From contig NZ_FMDM01000018.1 of NCBI RefSeq assembly GCF_900090105.1, positions 1,020 to 65,019 of the forward strand: a stretch of DNA of 64,000 nt. The letters run 5' to 3'. The stretch comes from Micromonospora humi (lineage in GTDB: Bacteria; Actinomycetota; Actinomycetes; Mycobacteriales; Micromonosporaceae). The translations under genes were made by a program, and so were the position numbers. The notes beneath the pieces are model-generated. The model ran no database searches and was not told the origin of the DNA. It saw only the letters and a list, made by a program, of their open reading frames with translations. Each line of letters starts with the position of its first letter. The first letter of the stretch is position 1. This document shows, one piece after another, positions 44,931 through 52,056 of the stretch.

Positions 44931-47690
44931 TCAGTCACCCACCTGGTCGTTGCCGGTGAGGACGGCGGCCAGCTGTCCCCGGTTGGTCACCCCCAGGCGC
45001 GGGTAGATGCGGTACAGGTGCGAGCTGACCGTCCGGTGCGAGATGAACAGGCGCTCCCCGATCTCCCGGTTGCTCAGGCCCTGCGACGCGAGCAACGCGA
45101 TCTGCATCTCCTGGCTGGACAGTCGCTCACCGATGTTGACGTACCGTCGTCCGGTGTTCTCGCCGACCGCCCGTAGTTGGCTGCGGGCGGCTTCGGCCCA
45201 CGACCTGGCGCCCAGTCGATCGAACTCGTCCCGCGCGGTCCGGAGCGGGGCACGGGCGTCGAGATAGCGTCGTTGCTGGCGCAGCCAGCGTCCGTGATGC
45301 AGGTGCAGACGGGCGCGGATCAGCAGGCAGCCCTCCGGCAGTGCGGTCAGCGACCGGCGGTAGAGCCGCTCCGCGTCGTGGTCCGGGGCCAGCACGGCGT
45401 CGCGGTAGGCCTCCGCCATCCGCATCATCTCCGACGGCAGCCGGGCGGCCCGGTCCGCCAGGTCGGCCAGCAACCCGCGTGCCTGGTCGACGGTTCCGGC
45501 GGCCACCGCGGCGTCGGCCAGGTCCGGCACCACCAGCCAACAGCTCACGGAGTGGTGGTGCGGGTCGTCCGGATCGAATATCCGCGCGAAGACGTCGTAC
45601 GCTTCACCGGCCCGTCCGTCGAAGAGCGCGAGCAGTCCGTTGACCTGCTGGGCTATCGCGGCGGCGAAGGGCATGCCGAGGAACAGGCTGCTGGCGCGCA
45701 GGTCTTCGATCATCCGGGTCGCCGACGCGATCTCCCCACGCGTCACGGCCACCAGCGCGGCCGTGGCCGTGAGGCCCAGCCACGCGATCGACTCGCCGGC
45801 CTCCCGGGCGAGGAGCCGCCCTTCCTCGGACTCGGTGCGGGCCTGCTCGAGCCTGCCCAGGTAGAAGCGGGGCCAGCTGCCGGCCAGGGCCCGCACCAGC
45901 AGGCCGAGCCGTCCCTGCTCCCGCCAGATGGCGGCCGTCCGGGCCAGGAACCGCGACGCGTGCGTGAAGTCGCCGACGACCATGGCTCCGCTACCCAGGA
46001 AGTGCAGGAGGTAGCCGTCCTTGCGGTCCAGGTCGGCCCGATGCAGCCGCGGAAGGACATCCGCCCCGTACCGGTAGGGCTCGGTGTACAACCGGACCGC
46101 CAGCGAGTGCGGGCCGTCCGGGTCGGGATTCCACCGCTGCAGCTCGGCCGCTGTCTCGGCGCGCGTCGCCGCGTCGCCGTCCTGGAAGAAGCACCGCGCG
46201 GCCGCCCGCCACAACAGGTCCTCGGCGACGTGCCGGTCACCGACGTCCATCGCGGCCGAGGCCACGAGGACCATGTCGTGGATCCGTCTCTGGGGTTCGT
46301 CAGGTTCGAAAGCCGCGTTGTCGGACACGAGCATCAGACGACCGCGTTCCACCGGGCCGAGGGTGTTCAGATCGGCCTGCGCCAGCAACGCCCGGGTGTC
46401 GGCGCGGTCGCTGAGTTGACTGGACAGCTCAGCCGCCCTGATCAGAATTCTGGTCTGGCGGTGCGGGTCACGTACCAACCGGGCGGCCAGGCGCAGAGCC
46501 GGGACACCCGCGGCGATCTTGCCCTGTGCCTGTGCCGCGTCGGCGAAGCGTTCGAGCCGGGCGGCCAGCTCCTCGTCCGGGCCGATCGCGGCCTCAGCCA
46601 GGTGGATGAGCTGCCGTTCCGGGTCGTCCGCCAACACCGAGGCCAGGCAGCGGTGGGCTGCCAGCCGGTCGGTGATCGTGGCCCGCCGGTAGATGGCGGA
46701 GCGCATGAGCGGATGCCGGAACTCGGGGTGCCCGTCGATCAGGGCGACCAGACCCGCGTCGGTGGATTCCTGGAGCGTGTCCAGGGTGACCGCCGAGCCG
46801 GTGAGCTGGCTCGCCGCCGCGAGCAGCCGGCTCAGCGGCGCCGTCGGCTCCGCGGCCAGGATCAACAGCAGCATTCGGCAGGCAGCACTCATCGAATCGG
46901 TCCGGATCGCGAAGGCGACCTCGAGCCGCCGGGTCAGCGGCAGGTGCTCCGTCTCCTCCGGCGTGCCCTGCACCGACTTGGGCAGCTCGACCAGCGCCAA
47001 CGGGTTGCCCTTGGCCTGGGTCAGGAGGAGAGCCCGCGCCTGCGGCGGCAGCTCCGGTGCGGCGGCATCGAGCAGCGCGGCGGCGGCTGCCTCGTCGAGC
47101 GGCCCCAGGTCCAGGTCGGCCTGGTCGTCCCAGCGGAACGGGTCGACGTGGTCGCTGCGGGCCGCGCCGACGAGCAGGATGGCATGATCGTCGGTGCGGC
47201 GCGCGACGAAGGTGAGCACGTCCCGACTCGGTGTGTCGACCCACTGAAGGTCGTCGATCAGCAGCAGGATGGGCCGCCGATGGGCGCCGTCGGCGAGCAG
47301 CTCGAGCGTGGCGAGGGCGACCTGGTGGACCTCCGGCTGAGTCTGCTCGGCGCCGAACGCTTGACGGATCGCCCGCCGATGGCCGGGCGGCAGCCTCTCG
47401 ACGTTCCGGTCCAGTGGCCGCAGCAGCAGGTGCAACGCGGCGTACGGGAACCATCGCTCGGTCTCCACCCCGGACGCGGAGAGGACCGTCAGACCGCGTC
47501 CGGCAGCCTCGGCGTGCACGGTGCGCAGGAGGGCGGACTTGCCCACCCCGGCGCTGCCCCGGACGAGCAGTGCGCCGCCCTCGCCCGCTTCGGCTCGACC
47601 GACGAGGCGGCGCATCAGCTGCAACTCCGCGTCCCGGCCGATGATCAGGGGGGCGTCACGAGCCGGATCCTGCACGGCGATCGCGTTCAT
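44931..47690 (-). CDS. Large ATP-binding LuxR (LAL) regulator 1
   Basis: A 919-residue LAL-family activator. The N-terminal AAA/STAND ATPase has Walker A GSAGVGKSALL near 45 and Walker B ILLLIDDLQWVD near 130. The middle is a long helical TPR-like array. The C-terminal LuxR helix-turn-helix is LSSQEMQIALLASQGLSNREIGERLFISHRTVSSHLYRIYPRLGV. The ATG at 47690 is chosen; the frame is open 30 codons further, but into the region with two direct repeats. The signal it senses is unknown. It is close in size and layout to the LAL at 52057-54819, so the two look like paralogues. Confidence 0.9.
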   Translation of the reverse strand: MNAIAVQDPARDAPLIIGRDAELQLMRRLVGRAEAGEGGALLVRGSAGVGKSALLRTVHAEAAGRGLTVLSASGVETERWFPYAALHLLLRPLDRNVERLPPGHRRAIRQAFGAEQTQPEVHQVALATLELLADGAHRRPILLLIDDLQWVDTPSRDVLTFVARRTDDHAILLVGAARSDHVDPFRWDDQADLDLGPLDEAAAAALLDAAAPELPPQARALLLTQAKGNPLALVELPKSVQGTPEETEHLPLTRRLEVAFAIRTDSMSAACRMLLLILAAEPTAPLSRLLAAASQLTGSAVTLDTLQESTDAGLVALIDGHPEFRHPLMRSAIYRRATITDRLAAHRCLASVLADDPERQLIHLAEAAIGPDEELAARLERFADAAQAQGKIAAGVPALRLAARLVRDPHRQTRILIRAAELSSQLSDRADTRALLAQADLNTLGPVERGRLMLVSDNAAFEPDEPQRRIHDMVLVASAAMDVGDRHVAEDLLWRAAARCFFQDGDAATRAETAAELQRWNPDPDGPHSLAVRLYTEPYRYGADVLPRLHRADLDRKDGYLLHFLGSGAMVVGDFTHASRFLARTAAIWREQGRLGLLVRALAGSWPRFYLGRLEQARTESEEGRLLAREAGESIAWLGLTATAALVAVTRGEIASATRMIEDLRASSLFLGMPFAAAIAQQVNGLLALFDGRAGEAYDVFARIFDPDDPHHHSVSCWLVVPDLADAAVAAGTVDQARGLLADLADRAARLPSEMMRMAEAYRDAVLAPDHDAERLYRRSLTALPEGCLLIRARLHLHHGRWLRQQRRYLDARAPLRTARDEFDRLGARSWAEAARSQLRAVGENTGRRYVNIGERLSSQEMQIALLASQGLSNREIGERLFISHRTVSSHLYRIYPRLGVTNRGQLAAVLTGNDQVGD

Positions 47691-47762
47691 GGTTGCCACT
47701 CTGACAAGCCGGGAGGGGTGAAACGCCCGGATGATGGTCCGGTAGGACGGTTCGAACCACGA

Positions 47763-47795
47763 TCGTGCAGTCTCGGACAATGGTCGTGCAGTCTC
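47763..47795. promoter_or_regulatory. Pair of direct repeats upstream of LAL 1
   Basis: TCGTGCAGTCTC occurs at 47763-47774 and again at 47784-47795, exactly 21 bp (two helix turns) apart, between the end of the AraC gene and the start of the LAL gene. Same-face direct repeats of this kind are typical of operators; the binding protein is not known. Confidence 0.55.
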
Positions 47796-47797
47796 AG

Positions 47798-48763
47798 CTA
47801 TGGCATCTGCTGGCCCGCGGCCGTCGTGCGCCAGTCGGTGGGGGTGACTCCGAAGGCGCGTCGGAACCGACGACTGAAATGGGCGGAGTCACGGAATCCC
47901 CACCGCCGTGCGACGGCGGCCACGGTGCATGCCGCGTGTGCCGGATCGGCGAGATCGGTCCGGGCCCTGTCCAGACGCTGCGCGATGATCCACTGCTCGA
48001 TGCGGACGTCGTTTCGCGCGCACACCGCGTAGAGGTGCCGAACGGAGACGTGCAGGGCGGCGGCTATCCGGTCCGGGCTGAGGTCCCGATCGCCGAGGTG
48101 CCGTGCGACGTAGGCCCGGACCTGGGAGAGCAGCGTGTCGTCGTCGGCCGGTACGTACGGTTTGTCGGCGGCCGACAGGAGCAGTGAGCGCGCCAGTTCG
48201 ACGGCGGACCGTCCCATTCCGCCCGCGACCTGGGCGTCCCATCGGTCGGGGTGCCGGCTCAGCGTGGTCACATGGGCGGTCATCAGGTCGTAGAGCGGAC
48301 TGCCCGGCAGCGTCGCGACAGCTCGCCTGACGACGCTCGCCGGCAGGTCCAGCTCGTCGACGGGAATCTGGAGTGCGCAGCCGGCGTGCACGTGGTGTTG
48401 CACGAACCGGTAGGGCGCCGTGAGGTCGATGCAGCTGAGCGCGCCGACGGGCACCGTCCGCACGTGGTCGAACTGCTCGTGGCGCGCGACGTTGCGGGTC
48501 TGGACCGCGAAGGAGAGCATCGGCGTGCAGCCGATCCGGGTCTGCCGCGGGCTGCGGGCCAGTTGCATGCGGTGGTTGGCCTCGGAGCGCACCACCTGCA
48601 CGGGGCCCAGCTGCCACGTGGCGAGCCGGGCCGACAGCGGCACGCCGGGCGCCTCGGGGTCGAGAACGACGCTGGAGGGCACCGTCGCGTCGACGACCAT
48701 GGCACGGAAGGCGTCCACGCGCTCGGCGACCGCCAGGCCATCGGTGTCGAAGACGACTGCCAC
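47798..48763 (-). CDS. AraC-family regulator (AraC_binding_2 type)
   Basis: A 321-residue regulator. Residues about 10-190 resemble the sensor domain of the AraC_binding_2 group (VRSEANHRMQLARSPRQ, then YRFVQHHVHAGCALQIPVDELD). The C-terminal part has DRDLSPDRIAAALHVSVRHLYAVCARNDVRIEQWIIAQRL and TVAAVARRWGFRDSAHFSRRFRRAFGVTPTDWR, the two DNA-reading motifs. GTG at 48763 follows AAAGG. It reads toward the LAL gene and may share its regulation. The ligand is unknown. Confidence 0.88.
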   Translation of the reverse strand: MAVVFDTDGLAVAERVDAFRAMVVDATVPSSVVLDPEAPGVPLSARLATWQLGPVQVVRSEANHRMQLARSPRQTRIGCTPMLSFAVQTRNVARHEQFDHVRTVPVGALSCIDLTAPYRFVQHHVHAGCALQIPVDELDLPASVVRRAVATLPGSPLYDLMTAHVTTLSRHPDRWDAQVAGGMGRSAVELARSLLLSAADKPYVPADDDTLLSQVRAYVARHLGDRDLSPDRIAAALHVSVRHLYAVCARNDVRIEQWIIAQRLDRARTDLADPAHAACTVAAVARRWGFRDSAHFSRRFRRAFGVTPTDWRTTAAGQQMP

Positions 48764-49090
48764 GACGTCATACCTTTCAGCAGCACGGAGACGCTGCCCC
48801 CATTATCGCCGCGGTATGGATGGGGATACCACCGACGGGAGGTGGTTTCCGCCTCTCCGATCGGCCGCCGGACCGAACCCACCGTACGCGGATCAGCGCC
48901 GCTGTCAGCGGCGCTGACGCACTGCCACGGCACTGCTCTGCCACTTGCCGTGGCTAGCTTCGAGGAATTCCGGCCGCCGGGCATCCCGGTGACGGGGTGA
49001 CGTGAGGCGCACGCGGGCCGCCGGGGCGAATGGTCCCGGTCACCCGGGTGATGCACCTGGCGTCCGTGGACTCGAGCTCAGGAGGGCGTC
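48764..49090. other. 327-bp divergent intergenic region before the stress protein
   Basis: It lies between the AraC gene (minus) and the universal stress protein (plus). It holds three-repeat promoter site 4 at 48919-48960 and a 130-base leader. No open frame in it is convincing. Confidence 0.6.
48919..48960 (+). promoter_or_regulatory. Three-repeat SARP-type promoter, site 4 (stress protein)
   Basis: CACT begins at 48920, 48931 and 48942 (11-bp steps); the -10 box is TAGCTT at 48955-48960, again 13 bases after the third repeat. The heptamers are GCACTGC, GCACTGC and CCACTTG. The leader to the ATG at 49091 is about 125 bases, longer than at sites 2, 3, 5 and 6. Confidence 0.78.
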
Positions 49091-49942
49091 ATGACGACGA
49101 CCATGGCCGGCGCGTTCGTCGTCGCCGGCGTGGACGGATCCCCGGCGGCTCTGGACGCCGTGCGGGTGGCGGCTCGGGAAGCCGCGTACCGGCGCCGTCC
49201 GCTGCGGGTGGTGCACGCCTTCATCTGGCCGCTCATGGGCGTACCGCTCGGGCCTGCCGCAGGTGGGCCACCCGGCGGAGGGCTGCGTCACCAGGCGGAG
49301 CGCTACGTCGCCCACGCCGTCGCCGAGGCGGCCCGGGTCGCCCCCGAGGTGCCCGTCACCGGCGCGGTCGTCGACGGGGCGGCGACTCCGGTCCTGCTGG
49401 GCGAGTCCCGCCACGCTGCGCTGGTGGTGCTCGGGCACCGGGGGCTGGGTGGCATCGCCGGGCTGCTGCTCGGCTCGGTCAGCGAGCAGGTCTCGGCCTA
49501 CGCCCTGAGCCCGGTGCTCGTCGTACGCGGTGAGCCGCGCGTCGACGGCCCGGTGCTGGTGGGGGTGGACGGTTCGGATCTGTCCGCCGAGGCGGTCGGA
49601 TTCGCGTTCGAGGAGGCCGCCCACCGCGGAGCCCCGTTGGTCGCGGTCCACGCGCGGCGCGATCCGGCGGCGCCGCGGGCGTTTCCACCGTCGGCGTGCG
49701 GGGAGCGGTATCCGCACGTGGAGGTGCGGCACCGCGACCTGCGCGGCACACCGGCGGTCGTGCTGACGCAGGAGTCCCGCGCCGCGCAGGTGGTGGTCGT
49801 CGGCGCGCACGGGCGCGGCCCACTGGGCGGGCTGCTGCTCGGCTCGGTCAGTCAGGTGCTGCTGCGTCACGCGCACGCTCCGGTGGTCATCGTGCGGCAC
49901 CGCCCGTTGGCGCCGACGTGGTCGACGGCCCCCGTGCCCTGA
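49091..49942 (+). CDS. Universal stress protein, two tandem USP domains
   Basis: A 283-residue protein with two UspA domains (about 8-146 and 153-272). Both carry the ATP-binding pattern G-x2-G-x9-GS: GHRGLGGIAGLLLGSVS and GAHGRGPLGGLLLGSVS. The second domain is shortened in its middle. Tandem USPs of this kind are induced by hypoxia and stress in actinobacteria. ATG at 49091 follows CAGGAGGGCGTC. Its 3' end overlaps the converging SARP gene by 56 bases. Confidence 0.92.
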   Translation: MTTTMAGAFVVAGVDGSPAALDAVRVAAREAAYRRRPLRVVHAFIWPLMGVPLGPAAGGPPGGGLRHQAERYVAHAVAEAARVAPEVPVTGAVVDGAATPVLLGESRHAALVVLGHRGLGGIAGLLLGSVSEQVSAYALSPVLVVRGEPRVDGPVLVGVDGSDLSAEAVGFAFEEAAHRGAPLVAVHARRDPAAPRAFPPSACGERYPHVEVRHRDLRGTPAVVLTQESRAAQVVVVGAHGRGPLGGLLLGSVSQVLLRHAHAPVVIVRHRPLAPTWSTAPVP

Positions 49943-51842
49943 CGGAGGTGGCCACGCCGGAACGGGACGGGCGGGACCGGGCCGGCCGCGGAACCGGCTC
50001 GCGCCGGCGGTCCTCGTCGTCGACGAGGCCGGCGGCGTACACCCGCAGCAGGTCGTGCATCTCGTACCGGCCGGAGCGGACCTGGGTGAGGCGATGGGTG
50101 ACCAGCTCGGCCATGAGACTCCTGGCCCGGCCGGGATCGACGGCGGCGAGGCTGCCCGCCGCCGCGGTCGTCAGCGGGTCGGGGTGCCGGGCCAGCAGCC
50201 GGAACAGGCGGGCCGCCGACGGACTCAGTTCCCGGTACGAGCCGGAGAAGACCGTCGTCAGTTCGGCATCGAGGTGCTCGCCGAAGTAGTCGAGCCGGCG
50301 GCCGCCGTCGGCCAGATCGTCGGCGATCTCCGCGAGTGACCGATCGGGATGCGTGACAGCGCGTGCGGCGACCGTCGCGAGGGCCAGCGGCAGCCGACCG
50401 CACCGGATGATGATCTCGTGCACCGCTGTCGGGTCCGCGACGACCCGTTCGGGTCCCAGCCGCCGCGCCAGGTGCTCCCGCGCCTCGTCGGTCGAGGGCA
50501 GATCCAGCGGCAGGGGATGGGCGCCGGCGGTGGTGATCAAGCCGGTGATCCGGGTGCGGCTGGTCACGATCGCCAGGCAGCCGGGTGCGCTGGGAAGCAG
50601 GTGCCGCACCTGCTCGAAGCTGCGACAGTTGTCCAGCATCACGAGGACCTGACGCCCGGCGAGGATGCTGCGATAGAGGCCGGCCAGCGCGTGCAGTTCG
50701 GTCGGCATCGCCTCCTCCGGCACGCCGAGGGAGCTGAGGAACCCTCGGAGCGCCTCGGTCGCGCTCATCGGATCATCCTTGGCGGTGAAGCCGCGCAGGT
50801 CGGCGTAGAGCTGCCCGTCCGGATACGCCGCGACCAGCCGGTGCCCCAGCCGGATCGCGAGGGTCGTCTTGCCGACGCCCGGCATCCCGTCGATCGCCAG
50901 GGCCACCGTGGCCCGTCCGTGCCGCCGGTCCTCGTCCAGAAGGTGCTCGGCCTGGGCCAGCGCATCGGCCCGGCCGCTGAAGAAGGGGTGATCCGGCGGC
51001 AGCTGAGCCGGCGTCCGTGGCGGGTCCGCCGGCCGGCTGGCATCCCCACCCCCCGCCTGTCGCCGTGGGGCCGGACCGGTGGCGATCGGCGCGAACCGCT
51101 GGTGCAGCACGCGCTCGTAGGCCGCGAGCAGCTCGCGGCTCGGGTCCATGCCGAGCTCGTCGCTGAGCCGGCGGCAGATCTCCTGGAAGCTCTCCAGCGC
51201 CTCCGCCTGGCGCCCGTCGGCCGCCAGCGCGAGGACGAGCCGAGCCCGCAGCGCCTCGTCGAGAGGGTTCTGGCCGACCGCCTCGCGCACCGCCGGAAGC
51301 ACCAGTCGCACGTCACCGGTGAGCAGAGCGGCGTCCACAGCGTCCCGGACCACCTCGACGCGTTCGGCGTCGACCGCGGTGAAAGCAAGCTGACGGCGCA
51401 TGTCCGTCTCCAAGCCCGCCGCGCAGGGCCCGCGCCACAGACTCAACGCCCGGTGGTAGAGCGTGACCGCGCGGCCGGGCTCGTCCGCCTGCCTGGCGTC
51501 GGCCACGAGGTGACGGAAGCGGAGCAGGTCGAGGGTGCTCTCATCGGCTCGTAGCCGGTAGCCGGCGGCCTGCCGGACCAGATACGTCCCGACGGCGCGC
51601 ACCGGCAGGTCGGGCTCGATGGCCCGCCGCAGGAGGCCGATGTACCGATGGATGACGTTTGCGGCGCTCCTGGGGGGATCTTGATCCCAGAGCATGTCGA
51701 CCAGCTCGGTGAGGCTGACCACCGATCCGGCGCGGGTCAGCAGCAGGGCGAGCACGAGTCGCTGCTGACGGCCACCGAGATCGATGTCGAGGTCGTCGTG
51801 TCGAACGCCGACCGGTCCGAGGACGGTGAACAGCACGGCCAT
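49887..51842 (-). CDS. AfsR/SARP-family transcriptional activator
   Basis: A 651-residue regulator. Residues 5-95 form the OmpR-type winged helix (FTVLGPVGVRHDDLDIDLGGRQQRLVLALLL, then RSAANVIHRYIGLLRRAI). Residues about 100-245 form the BTAD helical domain (DLLRFRHLVADARQADEPGRAVTLYHRAL). Residues about 285-600 form an NB-ARC/STAND ATPase with Walker A GMPGVGKTTLAIRLG and Walker B VLVMLDNCRSF. It lacks the long TPR tail of AfsR. ATG at 51842 follows GGAAGGAGAGTG. SARPs bind heptamers repeated every 11 bp just before the -10, which matches the six repeated promoters of this region. It is the best candidate regulator. Confidence 0.9.
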   Translation of the reverse strand: MAVLFTVLGPVGVRHDDLDIDLGGRQQRLVLALLLTRAGSVVSLTELVDMLWDQDPPRSAANVIHRYIGLLRRAIEPDLPVRAVGTYLVRQAAGYRLRADESTLDLLRFRHLVADARQADEPGRAVTLYHRALSLWRGPCAAGLETDMRRQLAFTAVDAERVEVVRDAVDAALLTGDVRLVLPAVREAVGQNPLDEALRARLVLALAADGRQAEALESFQEICRRLSDELGMDPSRELLAAYERVLHQRFAPIATGPAPRRQAGGGDASRPADPPRTPAQLPPDHPFFSGRADALAQAEHLLDEDRRHGRATVALAIDGMPGVGKTTLAIRLGHRLVAAYPDGQLYADLRGFTAKDDPMSATEALRGFLSSLGVPEEAMPTELHALAGLYRSILAGRQVLVMLDNCRSFEQVRHLLPSAPGCLAIVTSRTRITGLITTAGAHPLPLDLPSTDEAREHLARRLGPERVVADPTAVHEIIIRCGRLPLALATVAARAVTHPDRSLAEIADDLADGGRRLDYFGEHLDAELTTVFSGSYRELSPSAARLFRLLARHPDPLTTAAAGSLAAVDPGRARSLMAELVTHRLTQVRSGRYEMHDLLRVYAAGLVDDEDRRREPVPRPARSRPSRSGVATSVRARGPSTTSAPTGGAAR

Positions 51843-52056
51843 CACTCTCCTTCCCATCCGCCACGGGTCGCGCGCGAGCTGCTCGACCCTGCGGGACCCG
51901 AGGAGCACGTCCCGCGCCGATCACGAGTCTGGCTGTCGTCCTCCCGGGCATAATGCGTCACGTGACGGTGACCGTGACGGTGACGGAGTTGCCGGCGCGG
52001 TCGAGGTCACTGCCGCCAACCGGGACGACAGCCCGCAGTCCTCGTACAGTCGTCCT
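51843..52056. promoter_or_regulatory. Intergenic region with palindrome between SARP and LAL 2
   Basis: It holds the perfect 12-bp palindrome CGTCACGTGACG at 51956-51967, followed by four GTGAC(G/C) steps six bases apart to about 51985. At the right end TACAGT (52045-52050) lies six bases before the LAL GTG. The palindrome is a likely operator for one or both divergent regulators. Confidence 0.5.
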
